Part shown: positions 21,022-32,990 of the stretch, in pieces
Numbering within the stretch: position 1 is the first letter of the stretch
Layout: every line of letters begins with the position of its first letter
Assembly: GCA_023014485.1 (NCBI GenBank)
Contig: JAJOZX010009077.1
Span: forward strand, 27,501 to 91,500
Source of the DNA: Bathynomus jamesi
Lineage: Eukaryota > Arthropoda > Malacostraca > Isopoda > Cirolanidae
Direction: 5' to 3'
DNA: 64,000 nt
The notes under the pieces: generated by a model
Databases searched by the model: none
What the model was told of the DNA's origin: nothing
The model's input: only the letters and a program-made list of their open reading frames with translations
Position numbers and translations under genes: made by a program

Positions 21022-23838
21022 TAGGGTGGTTGAGAAAATAAAAATATAAATTTTACAGATCTTATCCCCTACATTTGCTTTCTCTCTAGAGATAACCCGA
21101 GAGAAAAGGTCGCTCAACAGCGTAGAAGTTTCCTAAAATAGATAAAAAGAACCCTTTTACGTGAGCAAGTTTCCCTCTCCCTCTCAAGGCAAAGTATTGC
21201 AACAACTCTTACACCTTCACCTCGAAGAAAGAAGACGGTAAAGGAGCAGAAAAAGTTGTTATTACGGAAGTAGCATCTTTCTGGATCAAAGCCAGAATTC
21301 CCTTGACCCAAGAGCACAATGCAATCGGTAAACTTGACAAGGTCTTCAAGGCGTGGCAAACGCTTAAGAAAAACTCAAAGCGGATGACTGAAACCCAGAA
21401 GCGCAACGAGGCTGATTTCAAAGATAAGTCTTTAAAACTGTTCGATATCCCCCCATGCCAACGCCATGGACCTAATAAGAATATAGGAGGACCGGGAATT
21501 TCTGGAGCTCCAGCGGCAGAACCGACGAGGCCGCATGGGTCGCGTTGACACATTACTTAGCAAGACAGGGAGCCGGCGTGAGGAGAGAGAACAACGTCAT
21601 TTCGAACACAAGTCAAAAATGGAAGAATGAGCCGGCCAACTTCAAGCCAAAGCAGTCCTGGTGGAGTCATCCATTTCCTCAAGTGATACAGATGATGTTG
21701 TGTCTCCACCTCCAAAACAGAGACAATGTAGCCGTCGTCCAGTGCACGTACTGGATCGAGCAACTGTTGCTGCCCTCGATCAAACCAAGACGACAGACCG
21801 AAGTGCTGCTTTCGTCTTCCCCACATTTACATCATCCCTCAGTCACGATATGAAGAAGCTGGCCCCTCAGCCGGTCCTCTATTAGAAGTGCCTGTATCCT
21901 GTTTCGTAGCGGCGGAGATTCGGAGAGACTTCCAAGTTAATGTACCCTTGACAGTTCATTGAGATGACAAAATCCTACCGGACACAACAGGATCTCAGAA
22001 CAAACTGAACCGTGTCTCACTGCTGGTGTTGGTAGCTCGCGTGGATGAGCTGGTGTCCTTAAACTATCGTCAGGAACTGGAGAATATCAAGCAAATGCAG
22101 TCATATGATGCCTCGAAGATTGGTGCAGGGAGGATCAAATCAAGATCATGTCATTTGATACCATTGCTAGGAATACTGGAGGATGGAATGGGATGTGTAT
22201 TCGACTCGAACAGAAGTTTGGTCGCTCTCTTCTTCATGCTGCTTGTCGGCATCATATACTTGAAGTGGTGTTAGAAAGTGTTTTTGTAGAAACCATGTCC
22301 TCTAAGTTTTCAGGGCCTGATATTCCCCTCTTCAAGAGGTTCAAGGATCAATTTGGTACCTTCGATCACGAATGCATTCGCACCCTTGCGGATGAGAATG
22401 ACTTGAAGCGGCATGTGAAACCCATTAAGGAGACAATCATCTCCTCTCTCTACCAATTGAAGGAAAAACCATGCTCGAGATGATTACAGGGAGTTACTTG
22501 AGCTCTCTGTAATAATTTCTGGCGAGACTCCACCTCGTGGCATTAGCATCCGACAGCCTGGAGCTCTCCACTGAGCGAGATGGATGACTCGACTAATATA
22601 TATTGATAAAATCTTCCTCTTCAGGCAACAGTTTCGACTTACTGCTCGGGAGGCAACTGGGATTCGCCGTTTCGTCCTTTTCGATTTGATGGTTTATATC
22701 CAGTCCTGGTTTACAGCATCAAATGGAATCGAGTCGACGCTCTTAGAAATGATATTGAGCTTATCGGGAGGATTATAAAGTTCCGAGATATTGATGATTC
22801 GGCTTCACATGTGGCTACAAAGGCCCTGTCTCACCATCTTTGGTATTTAAGCGAAGAACTTGAAGGTTTTGCCTTTTTCGATTCTCGATTTCCATTGATG
22901 AGAAACGTGAGATGGTAAAAGCCTTAGAAGAGGAGGGATCTTCTGATATACCCAAGAGGGACAATTTAAGTGTCAGAGGGTTACGGAGCCTTAACGAGAT
23001 TCTTGAAATACATAACTTTGTTACTTCGAACACGAAGAGATTATTCACCATTCTGGATATCCCAATGACCTTCATTGAAAAAGATCCCTCCGTTTGGGGC
23101 GAGGACGAATCGTGGAAGAATGCCCGAGACGTTGTACATGGCATTCGAGTCGTCAATGGCTTTGCTGAATGTGGTTCGCGTTGATGACCTCATTCAATGA
23201 ATCAACAACCTGCAATGAAGAACAGAATCAATACCTTCTCCGTATGGTTGAGGACCACCAGAAGCGCTTCCCCAAACCTTTGAAAAGATTGCTCAGTCAA
23301 ACATAACCATTTCCTATTTTCTTCCTCATATTATTTTTAGTTGAAGCAAAAGCTTGATTTATATTATAAATGTCATCTATTTTGTTTTGAAATGTAAAAG
23401 GAGCTGCCATTTGCCATTTTCTTGCATGCACACATTTTCTTAATTGAAGGGAAAGCTATAATTATTTTGTAAATGTCATATATTTGTGCTTTATATAATT
23501 AAAAGACCATTCTATATATATAAAAAAGGCCATTTTATTTTTAGATAAATCAAACACTATAACTACGTAATGAATATAATGTATTTTATTTTTATGATTG
23601 AATAACATTTTATAAAATGCTTTTAGCTTTATTTAATTTTCATGTAACAAAGAAATTAAGCAGTTCTCTATTTGAGCGGATAGTCAGAAAATTCAAGTAC
23701 TTTGAGCGACCTTTAAATATTATTTGATTTACATCATGTTTAGCACAAATCATTTTTTAATAAATGATAACAAATTAAGGGAGTAACACTTAAGATATTT
23801 TCATTTTGAAATTTCACCCTTGTAACTACAAAAACACC

Positions 23839-23841
<3 letters not shown>
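21022..23841 (+). mobile_element. Unclassified DDE element, diverged copy
   Basis: Ends are short inverted repeats: TAGGGTGGTT at 21022 and, on the minus strand, TAGGGTGTTT at 23841, in TA-rich flanks. The interior holds fragments homologous to the transposase at 47.3-49.5 kb. The termini differ from that element, so they are two families of one group. Confidence 0.55.
21300..23310 (+). pseudogene. DDE transposase-like pseudogene (same group as 47-49 kb)
   Basis: Fragments in order: HNAIGKLDKVFKAWQTLKKN to DKSLKLFDIP (21.3 kb); a Ser/Asp-rich stretch SSISSSDTDDVVSPPPKQRQ (21.67 kb); a first Asp region LTVH-stop-DDKILPDTTG (21.95 kb); a second region SFDTIARNTGGWNGM (22.15 kb) with LLHAACRHHILEVVLESVF, the C-x2-H signature; and a C-terminal piece DIPMTFIEKDPSVWGEDESW to VVNGFAECG (23.1 kb), aligned with the DIAERG block of the better copy. 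The end, NQYLLRMVEDHQKRFPKPLK, also matches. Many stops and shifts; inactive. Superfamily not assigned. Confidence 0.6.
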
Positions 23842-23842
<1 letters not shown>

Positions 23843-23921
<79 letters not shown>

Positions 23922-23959
23922 CAGTATATATGAAAATTATTTCACGAGAGTAACACGTG

Positions 23960-24043
<84 letters not shown>
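23843..24043. repeat. (TA)n tracts enclosing a PLE 3' tip
   Basis: Long TA tracts flank 23930-23960, which reads GAAAATTATTTCACG then AGTAACACGTG, the last ~35 bp of the local PLE family on the minus strand. It is a severely truncated PLE insertion. Confidence 0.75.
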
Positions 24044-25430
24044 CGGTGAATGCCAACAATGAAATTTACTGGTTTGATTTTAATTACTGTATTTCACTCA
24101 GATTTCACAATTCATAATAAACAATTTGTAACGAAATTTACGTTTAAGTTCGAATGATAGCGGGGTTTCAGTATTTCTTTTGAGGATTTTTTCAGAAGTG
24201 AAATGTAACTAATTTGTAATGTGAAACTTAAAGTATAATCTTTAGAGTGTGGATAATGATGGTAGTTACTGAATACTGAATATAACGGCTTAGTTGAAGT
24301 AAGTTCAAACTGAACAAAATTTCAGATTTTTATTGTCTTAAATTTAGTTTTCAACAGAGGTAATTACTTATAAGACAGGGTAGCGTCGCTAAATAATCAA
24401 GCACAGAGCCTGCGTTGCCAAAGGCACACGAAAAGAGCAGAGAACCACGTAGTCGACGCTCCCAGGGTTTAAATAACCTCGGGGTGGGTGGAGGCGATGA
24501 AACTTAAATGTAACCTTTTTTCGGGAGGAGCTTAACAGCAAATGCTTATGATAGTACTTTACACTAAAAACTGAGCGGAATTATAGTTAAATTACATTCA
24601 CGATTGGAAAATTGTGACTGAAAACTTGCGGGGTAGACCAATCAAAATTGAAATAGTTTCTGTGGAGTCGGATTTTTTATTTTGATAATTTAGCATAATT
24701 GTACAGCCTGGAGGCTCCAGAATAGTGGGCATTAGGGTAAAGTTAAGTTCCCTACAAAAGGATTCGGTTGGGAATGAAAATATGGAATAGACCTGAATTC
24801 TATGGTTGAGGGAAACAATTTAATTAATTTTTGTAATACGTTAAATACTGATCAGATGAGGTTGAAATTTAGACTGTAAAATGACTCAGGATAAGAGAAG
24901 AAGGGTGGGGGATTATGCTTTATCTGTGGGAATGGTGAAAGAGTTTTAGTAAATTTTAATTAATAATACGGGGGAAAAATGTATTTTTATAAACGCTTAC
25001 TTTACTGTGACGAAAGTGGAGGAACGAGAAATTCATGCGATATACATATTTTCATATACGCATTGCATTTAGTGACTTCAGGAGATTACATAGGATTACT
25101 ACTTGGGATTAAATGTGAATTACATGGAATTACACGAAATTACACGGAATTACAATGTAATTACACGGAATTACAATTAATTACACGGAATTACAATTAA
25201 TTACACGGAATTACATGATATTTCATGGGCTTACACAAGAATACATGAGATTACTCGCATAAGAAAAACTGCAACACTCTGTGATGATATGACAAAGGAA
25301 TTTTAGTTTAACATTAAGACGTAATTCTTCAAATATGAACTCATTTGGACCGTAGAGTTCACTACACTGAGGCAGTACTATACGTTCAGTCACACTTAAA
25401 ACCCATAATTAAAAAAAAATTGTAGAAATT
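24044..25430. other. No gene recognised
   Basis: A less AT-rich part near 24,370-24,500 may be the 5' noncoding region of the LINE that follows; this is a guess from position. The 25.1-kb tandem array is listed separately. Confidence 0.35.
25105..25225 (+). repeat. ~20-bp tandem repeat
   Basis: Repeats of AATTACACGGAATTACAATT with some unit variation. Confidence 0.9.
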
Positions 25431-27618
25431 GATAATATAAATTCGACGTTTGTCGAAATTAAAGACAACTCACGAAAGAAATTAATTATAGGCTCAGTAT
25501 ATAGCCCTCCCTCTCAGACTGACGATAGTAATAATAGACTCCAGGAACTAATTTTTATGTAGTAGCGAATATGATGCGATAATTATGGGGGATGTTAATT
25601 TCTCTTCCAAGGATTAGAGTGTTCCTTTACAGTTTAATTCCGGTCGTCGACTGTACGAGGGTTTGCTCGAAGGTTCACTTTTTCAAATGGTCAAGGAACC
25701 CACTAGAGCACGCAATATTCTACATTTAGTTTTAAGTACAAACCAAGACTTAATCGATAATATCTCAGTAGAAGGCTACTTCTCCACCAGTGATCATTCA
25801 CAAATGACATTTGAAATTAAAATTAATGCTCATAATTCCGAAAGCCTGGAATACGTTTTGAATTTTAAAAGAGCTAAATTTCGTGACATGAAACGGCAAC
25901 TTTTAACCCACAATGGGAATGAGGCTCTATCGCGCGATGATATCAATGACACTTGAATTTCTTTTTTTTTAAACGTTTCGAATGAAGTAATATCCCATTA
26001 CATAAAAAGAGACTGGCGAAGTATGTTAAACCTAAATGGTGAAATGCTGAAATTAAAAGTAGCTTAACGTTAAAAAGGAAAGCGTATCAAAAATTTAAAG
26101 AAACAAGGAATTTGTCTGATGAAAATGCTTACGAGCTATTGAGAAGGCGAAGCAAAAAACTTATTAGAAAAAGTGAACGCAACTATGAACTATATATATT
26201 GAACCAAATTAAATCGAATCCGCGGGAATTCTATAATTATGTTTGGAATAAAAAAGTAGCTCAGAGCGAAACCAACGAAAAAGTTTAAGATGACTTACAA
26301 ATGACGGACGTTTTAAATAAATTCTTCTCTTCCGTCTTCACTAACGAAAAGATGAACAACATTCCCGTTCCCGTAATAATGCTCATTGAGGTTTATGTAA
26401 AGCTTCACAATTTTGCCATTAGTGAAAGCGAAATACTCTCGACCATAGGTAAAATTAATCCTAATAAAACTCCCAATCCAAATAAGCTCTATCCTAAGGT
26501 ACTTAAAGAAGTGAACTGCGCAATAGTCTCTCCTCTCACATATACAGTATATTTAATTAATAAATCGTTATAGTCTGGAGAAGTTCCGTTGGATTGGAAA
26601 CTTGCAAACATTACGCCAATATTTAAAAAAGGGGACAAATCGTTTTTGGGAAATTATCGTCCCATTAAGTCTGACTTCAGTAGTTGGTAAACGTATGGAG
26701 ACGATCATTCGGGAAAGAAATAGTTACTCACTTAGAAATGAATAAAGTAATCAAAGATTCTCAACACGGCTTTCGACGTAATCGTCCTTGCCTTACTAAT
26801 TTGCTCGATTTCTTTATTGTCATTGATAAATATATATGACGAGTAGAAAAGAGTAGATGTTATATTTTTCGATTTTCAAAAGGCTTTTCATAAAGTGCCA
26901 CGCAGGAGATTATTACCTAAATTTTATTCTCACGGAATTGATGGTAATGTTCTCAAGTAGATTAAAAATTGGCTCAGTGGACGTAAATAAAAAATGGCCA
27001 TTAATAGCAAAGCGTCGAAGTGGAAAAATGTAACTAGCGGCGTGCCTGAGAGATCAGTTCTGGAACCAGTTCATTTTATTATTTATATCAGTGACATCGA
27101 CATAGGAATTAACAGTATAATTTCAAAATTTAAGGATGATACCAAACTGGGGAGACGAACAAAATCAGCGTCAGAACGTTTGCAGATTCAAAAAGAAATC
27201 TGGGCAGAAATCTGGGCAGAATTCTGAGCAGAAATTTGGTAAATGAACTTTATATAAATAAATGTAAAACGTTGTATACCGGTAGAAACACTGTTAAAGA
27301 AAAGTATTCTCTGCTGGACAAGTTCAGTTCTGGTCCCCATATTTACGACAGGACATAGACCGAATGGAAAGAGTGTAGCGATGGGCTACTAAGACGATTC
27401 CTAGAGACTTAGAAACAAATCATACGCTGCCCGTTTAGAAACCTTAAATTTGTCTTCACTTGTGAAAGGGCGTATTCGAGGAGATTTAATCCAGGTGTTT
27501 AAAACGATTAAAGGTTTTAATAATGTCGACACCGAAAAATATTTCACCTTTAGAAATGCAGATAGAACTCACAGTAATGGTTTCAAATTAATGAATAAAC
27601 ATGTTAAATCTAATGAAG
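25430..27618 (+). pseudogene. CR1-like LINE, endonuclease and RT remnants
   Basis: A non-LTR retrotransposon that would encode an endonuclease/reverse transcriptase. The endonuclease C-terminus is at 25,640-25,830 (FSTSDHSQMTFEI, the SDH motif). The RT begins with TIGKINPNKTPNPN, then [20 protein letters not shown] and YRPI (26.6 kb), QHGFRRNRPCLTNL, FQKAFHKVPRRRLLPK, TSGVPERSVLEP, and FKDDTKLG (27.1 kb), where the family normally has FADDTKLG. The C-terminal RMERV-RWATK and RIRGDLIQVFKTIKGFNNVD resemble CR1/L2-type elements. Numerous frameshifts. It ends where the TTAGG-like repeat begins. Confidence 0.8.
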
Positions 27619-27620
27619 CT

Positions 27621-27712
27621 AAACATTGGTTAGGTTAGGTCGTGATATTTTCATTAGTTAGCCTTATAAAACTAACTAAAGAAGTCTGGGGGCCCTGATC
27701 TTCAGGTGATCC
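27621..27712. repeat. Copy of the TTAGG-like/GGATCACC terminal-repeat family
   Basis: Contains CATTGGTTAGGTTAGGTCGTGATATTTTC and ends GGGGCCCTGATCTTCAGGTG, the right terminus of the 34.4-kb element. Left terminus missing. Confidence 0.75.
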
Positions 27713-28400
27713 TTAAATTCTTTTATATCTTTTAACTTTCCTTTTGAAATAGACAGCCTTGTAGGAACCAGCCAGTCTGTTGCTGTTTGGTGTCCTTTTT
27801 ATTCCCTTGTATTTAAATAATTAATATATGAATTTAAATACTATAAGCTATTTGGTACTTATACATATTTTATAGCCTTAATGCCTAAAAGCAATTAGAA
27901 TTACATTAAATTTATTCTATTCCGCTTTAGCTCGGCTACAATAAAATGAATCCTGATAAAATAATATAAGAAAGGGAACAAAGCTCCTTAAAAGATTATA
28001 CGAGCAAGATTTTGAACAGTAAAATTAAGTTGAATTTTTCTCCTTTTTTCCACTGCTGGGAAGTCTATAAAGGCCAATTTCCTACTCGGATAGAACCATA
28101 AGTGAGCCATGAGTGATACAAAAGAGGGAAAAACGGCTACCAAACTTTCGGGAAGAAAAAAGTTTTAAGAAGGATATATAAACGAGTTTAAAAATTGGTG
28201 TGAAAAGAGCTTGAGGTAATGGGTAAAAGTTTAAAAAAAGTATAGAAATGTTGCTGATATTGCTTGCAGTTACAGAATCTCATTGCAATTATTTTATCGT
28301 TGTATAAATTGTAAAATTTACTTTTTAAAGAGTTAATTTTCTCTCGCACTTTTCAGTTTAGTGTTTTAGTTATTTTATAATACGTATATTAGTTATTTTA
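27713..28400. other. No gene seen
   Basis: AT-rich, no long frame or transposon end recognised. Confidence 0.5.
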
Positions 28401-28414
28401 TTATGACTCGTAGG

Positions 28415-28584
28415 CAGTGGTGGGCACGCGCAACGATTTTTGTAGCGCCGCAGCCGCAACCGCAACTCTGCTGAAATAGTTGCGCCGCACGCGCAAGCGC
28501 AACCCTTTTCAAAAAGTTGCGCCGCAAGCGCAAGCGCAACCAAAAATGTTGCGCCGCAAGTTGCGCCGCAACTGCCCACCTTTG
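28415..28584. mobile_element. hAT MITE, GC-rich, with perfect 8-bp target duplication
   Basis: CTCGTAGG is repeated exactly at 28407-28414 and 28585-28592. The ends are CAGTGGTGGGCA and, on the minus strand, CAAAGGTGGGCA, typical hAT-like termini. The 170-bp interior is a series of GTTGCGCCGC and GCAAGCGCAA units in both orientations, extremely GC-rich for this region. Confidence 0.9.
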
Positions 28585-28592
28585 CTCGTAGG

Positions 28593-29335
28593 TCTATGTT
28601 GATTGCGAGCTTGTTTGAAGGACTTTAATTCCTATAAACGCTTTTATCCAGACCTGCGCAATTTAACGTACTGTAACAGCGTTTATAGCTGATTTAAGAT
28701 TAACGCGAATTCTTATTATCTGTTTATTTATCCATCTGTCTCTCTATGTATCTATTCTATCCTTCTATCTTTCTATCTCGATCTTTATCCTTCTCTCCTT
28801 CTCTTACTAACTACAATAACAAAGAAATAAAATTAAATCAGAAATTCAGAATCCTCTTTTTCTTAAGAAACTCGCCTGAGCTTTCTTACAAAGTTTTGCC
28901 CAAAGCGGAACAACTTTCAACCAAGTTTAACTATACATAAAGAAATAGTATCCTTTAGTTTTTCTACCTAAAGGCGATGATAGTGGTAATAATTACAAGG
29001 TTGTTTTACTCAATACACATTATAAAAAAAAAAAAAAGAGTTATTCTAAAGGAATATCGGGGCAAATATGCTCCAACCCATTAATTGTAGTTGAGATTAC
29101 TACATCACTCGCATGGATAATCCTAAAAGATAAGGAGAGCCAAAACTTCCTAATTTTTTTAAACTACTGCAGTTATGTAGTTATCTTAACCACTCACTTG
29201 TCGGAACTTATTTGACATCGAGCTGAGTTAAAATGATTCAATAAATTTTAGAGTGCATCAACTCATTTGGAATGTTTCCTAATTATTTTGTGCCAATTTT
29301 GAGCTTCAATATCATTTAAGTCTTTATAGAAATTG
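28593..29335. other. No gene seen; CT-rich simple sequence
   Basis: 28,735-28,800 is a TCTA/TTCT-rich stretch. A 64-codon frame across it is low-complexity and not credible. Confidence 0.5.
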
Positions 29336-29347
29336 CGAGAGATACGT

Positions 29348-29432
29348 CGTGGCCATGACGCACACCCCATCTCGTTAGATCTGCGAGGCAGAGCGACGTT
29401 GGGTCTGTTTAGTAGCAGGATGGCTGACAGTC
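29348..29432 (+). ncRNA. 5S rRNA-derived relic or SINE3-like head
   Basis: The segment runs colinearly with 5S rRNA: GGCCATGACGCACACCCCAT, TCTCGTTAGATCTGCGAG, CAGAGCGACGTTGGGTCTG, TTTAGTAGCAGGATGGCTGA. The last two overlie the internal control regions (box A and box C) of 5S genes. The 5' ~15 bases and the 3' end of a real 5S are absent or diverged, and several conserved bases differ, so it is a pseudogene or the head of a 5S-derived SINE rather than a working gene. Confidence 0.6.
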
Positions 29433-29840
29433 CGATGAATTCAGATAACTCAGCGACCCGTAGTTGGAATTCCACATTGAAGGATGTAGATCCTCCCAGT
29501 TATATTTTCCCTTCTGGGCGAAGGCTAAATTGCGCACTCAATAACAATACCAGAACTTAAAAATCAATGAAATAACAACCTTTGATTCTACTTCAGCACT
29601 CTAACTGTAACTCGAGTAACGTTTCTCACAAATGATAATTGGGTTGATCTGCGTGTGGCTGACCTTGCGCCCTAATGGAGAATTCTGAAGGAAGTTCCCT
29701 TACACTTGATTCTTATTCCCGCGGAGTCTGGATGACATAAAGGCAAATTATCCAGGATCAATTAGAACTTGTTCCTCTCAATTCCTCAATTCAAACTCTC
29801 AAACTAGTATTAAGGTTGTCGATATTCAGTCCCACGCTTA

Positions 29841-29855
29841 AACACACACACACAC

Positions 29856-29908
<53 letters not shown>
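29841..29908. repeat. (CA)n microsatellite
   Basis: CA alternation with a few TA interruptions. Confidence 0.95.
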
Positions 29909-29911
<3 letters not shown>

Positions 29912-29931
29912 TCACACCCACACCCACACAC

Positions 29932-29934
<3 letters not shown>

Positions 29935-29977
<43 letters not shown>
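29935..29977. repeat. (TA)n microsatellite
   Basis: Pure TA alternation. Confidence 0.95.
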
Positions 29978-29980
<3 letters not shown>

Positions 29981-30035
29981 ATTATCGGTGCATTCATACT
30001 TTAAGTGGAAGTATGAAGAGTTAAACATATATATA

Positions 30036-30062
30036 GGAGAGAGAGAGAGAGAGAGAGAGAGA
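30036..30062. repeat. (GA)n microsatellite
   Basis: Pure GA alternation. Confidence 0.95.
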
Positions 30063-30211
30063 AGACGGGAAATTGCTGTACCGAGATCAACAGATATAAT
30101 AAATATTCATTTAATGTTGGACTATTATTGAAAATTCAAGTGGATTTTGAAGTTTTAAATGATTTGCTTTGTTATATCTCTCTATCTGTATATCTGTGTA
30201 CTGTATATATG

Positions 30212-30238
30212 TACACACACACACACACACACACACAC
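30212..30238. repeat. (CA)n microsatellite
   Basis: Pure CA alternation. Confidence 0.95.
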
Positions 30239-30431
30239 GCAAAGGGTTAACAAAAGTTTTTTCATAGTTTTTGATTTGATAATAAAAGTCAAAAAGTAAT
30301 AATAGATTTATTGAATGAATATATTTAGAATCGTGTTGCTTTCCTCTTTGCATTATGTAAAGCTGACAAACATTCTATTATTTCACTGATGAACTTTACC
30401 ATTTGACACTCATTGTGGTTCCTATTTACTG

Positions 30432-31010
30432 AGAAAAAGGGTGACTGCAAAATTAAGTAACTGTAAAGATAACAACATCAGAAAAATATTTAATGATAAA
30501 CCGCAGAATATCGATTGCGTCATACAGGAACTAATTGAGAAGCAAACAGAAAAAGAAGAAGGTGACGATATAGAGGCAATAAAGATTAACTCAAAGTACT
30601 TCTATAATTTTGCAAAAAGGAAGTCGAAAAACTATGCGACTATTGGACCTTTGAAAAACGAAGACAGTGCTTTATCTGATGATCTAACAGAAGTATCCGA
30701 AATATTAAGAGCTCGGTACGAATAATCTTTCAGTATCCCAAAAACTGACAAACTGATATGCGATAAAACGCGTTCTTTGAAGAACAACTACAAGGGGAAA
30801 GTATAACGGACTTCGACTTTATGACAGATGATCTTACACAAGCTATAGGGAAACTAAAAGCACATTCAGCGGCAGGACCGGACAAATGGAATGCCACACT
30901 GATCAAAAACTGCAAGAATGAAATCGCTGAGCCCCTGTATTGGATATGGAGACGATCACTAGACACGGGAGAAATACCGGGCATCCTGAAGAGCACGAAA
31001 TCAGTCATAA
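30432..31010 (+). pseudogene. LINE reverse transcriptase N-terminal fragment
   Basis: Joined readings 30441-30725 and 30821-31010: NSKYFYNFAKRKSKNYATIG, ALSDDLTEVSEILRARYE, then LTQAIGKLKAHSAAGPDKW, NATLIKNCKNEIAEPLYWIW and SLDTGEIPGILKSTKSVII. These are the linker and first RT blocks of a non-LTR retrotransposon. The frame is cut at 31,011 by a mariner-like insertion; the palm domain is not visible downstream. Confidence 0.7.
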
Positions 31011-31012
31011 TA

Positions 31013-31443
31013 CAGGGTGTACATAAAGTCAGGATCTATTTTTGTGAAGCACTTGGAAATTATATGGAATTCAATCATAAAATGATAAAGTGGTAACATT
31101 TATTAAATAATTAAGAGTAGGATTCGACGTGACGCCCATCACTATCCCTGCACACCTCAAATCGTTCCGCAGCATTTCTAAACACATTCTGGAGCATTTG
31201 CGGGGTTATGTTATCTGCAGCAGTTCGTATACGTGTACGTAAGTTTTCAAGACTCGTAATCTTCGTCTGATAGACGTGCGATTTGATAAAGCCCCATGCA
31301 AAGAAATCTAAAGGGGTTAAATCTGGTGATCTCGCTGGCCAAGGTCTGTTGCTTCCGCGTCCGATCCAGCGATTTGGAAAACGTCCATTTAGATAATCCT
31401 GAACAATTAAACACATGAAATCGGCAAATGTTACACACCCACA
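31013..31443 (-). mobile_element. Mariner-like element, minus strand, 5' truncated
   Basis: Its right terminus is CAGGGTGTAC directly after TA at 31011-31012 inside the LINE. The minus-strand frame 31416-31111 encodes the transposase C-terminus: NRWIGRGSNRPWPARSPDLT, PLDFFAWGFIKSHVY, then RFEVCRDSDGRHVESY. The second catalytic Asp region and everything upstream are missing. Confidence 0.8.
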
Positions 31444-32160
31444 GTAAAATCTAACAAGGTGAATTTAAACACCGCGTCAGGGAATGACGGAGTGTCAATC
31501 ATGTGATCGACCATTCCGATGATCGAACGATATCTATGTTTGTGCTATTAAAGTTCGTTCCAAGAAGCGAATACCCCTTAATTTCAAAATACAGACAAGA
31601 CACTCAACGGTTTAGATTGTTTTAGATTTTATCAGAATTATTCCCATTCTCCCCTTTTCCCAATTGTCATGGAAGCCATGGTAATTAATCTCAACCCCAT
31701 TCACCCACTTACTTATTCATATCATCAGAATATGCATGCCCATTGAATGTGACATGATTTAAGCCGTTGTTTGTACTTCCTTACTCATTTACTTAGTTCA
31801 TCCACGAATGCACCTAATTCATTAATTATTATTACTGTATATAAGTGTATATATTTAATTAATAGTTTCACTCACTCGTGTACCATGGCTGTTAACCTTT
31901 CATTACGTGTCCCCCTAATTCATTTCCTATATTTCTTCTTATAATGACTTATACATCCGAATTAAATAACTATAACGTATTAATTATGAGTTAACGTATA
32001 TCGTATAATGTGTGGGACTATGACGTCATAAAATAAATTAATTGGAGCGATACGTTGCATAAAACATTGAAACCTTTCTTCTGACTCACACTTAATCTAT
32101 TAATACATGCATCTTAAACACTAAGAATATATACATACAGTACATACAATATATATATAT
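31444..32160. other. No gene seen; ends in (TA)n
   Basis: AT-rich sequence with no frame or terminus recognised. It could hold the missing rest of the interrupted LINE in decayed form. Confidence 0.4.
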
Positions 32161-32167
32161 ATATATA

Positions 32168-32390
32168 TAGGGTGATTAAAAAAAATTTAACACCTATATG
32201 GGTTTTTAGTTTTATTTCCAATTTATTTGAAAACATTTTTTGTGATACTTGTTGTCCACGGATATCTATGCATGTATGAAAGCGGTCAAACGTTGCTTCC
32301 AGAGCCCCAAGCCACATCGCTGGTAGTGATGATTGGATGACATCTGTAATTTTTTCCCATATAAGTGTTAACATATTTTTAATCACCCTG
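32168..32390 (-). mobile_element. Mariner-like MITE
   Basis: Inverted ends GGGTGATTAAAAA and, on the minus strand, CAGGGTGATTAAAAAT. The minus-strand frame reads FDRFHTCIDIRGQQV, the C-terminal tail of a mariner-like transposase, so it is a deletion derivative. Confidence 0.75.
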
Positions 32391-32397
32391 TGTGTGT

Positions 32398-32415
32398 ATA
32401 TATATATATATATAT

Positions 32416-32446
<31 letters not shown>
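32398..32446. repeat. (TA)n microsatellite
   Basis: TA tract with brief interruptions. Confidence 0.9.
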
Positions 32447-32930
32447 ACGGAATCAAAGTGTATGCAATGAAAATTAAAACCAATAAGTTACACATTTAAA
32501 AAAATGACAGAGAACAGATCTTCAACCCGATTTCTTAATGCAATCCTTTATTTAACAACGAATCATAGTTGATTTAATTTATTATGGGTTTTTCTTCAAA
32601 AGAATCGAAATAAAAGGTTCCCTTCGCCTTCTTTTATTTATAACATCAATGCCTCATCGCACGCCTTCATCGTTCATCAGCAGATTGCTTCAAAGGCACC
32701 ACAGATCGAGAAGATCGAGGAAACTCATCTGAAACGGCGATATTAAAGCAGGCTTTTTAACCTTTGATTCATGGCTGTTTAAATCATTCCTGGAGAGAAA
32801 TGTATCTTTTTCTAGTTATACACTTAACCGTATATAATGCTCCCTTTCACAATAAATATTTAACTGGATTTTTTCCACTTTTGATATTATTGTGTTATAA
32901 AATGCACTTGTTGCAAGTTGTTTATATACA

Positions 32931-32936
<6 letters not shown>
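32447..32936. other. No gene seen
   Basis: No recognisable frame or element end. Confidence 0.5.

Positions 32937-32964
<28 letters not shown>
32937..32964. repeat. (TA)n microsatellite
   Basis: Pure TA alternation. Confidence 0.9.
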
Positions 32965-32965
<1 letters not shown>

Positions 32966-32990
32966 CGAGATGCTAGTGAGCTGTAAATAA

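Noticed and set aside
29337..29560. A protein-coding gene beginning MREIRRGHDAHPISLDLRGR
   Set aside because: The frame is a translation of 5S rRNA-like sequence and its downstream body.
29791..30004. Opposed frames over (CA)n and (TA)n
   Set aside because: They translate microsatellites only (YIYIYI, CVCVCV, HTHTHT).
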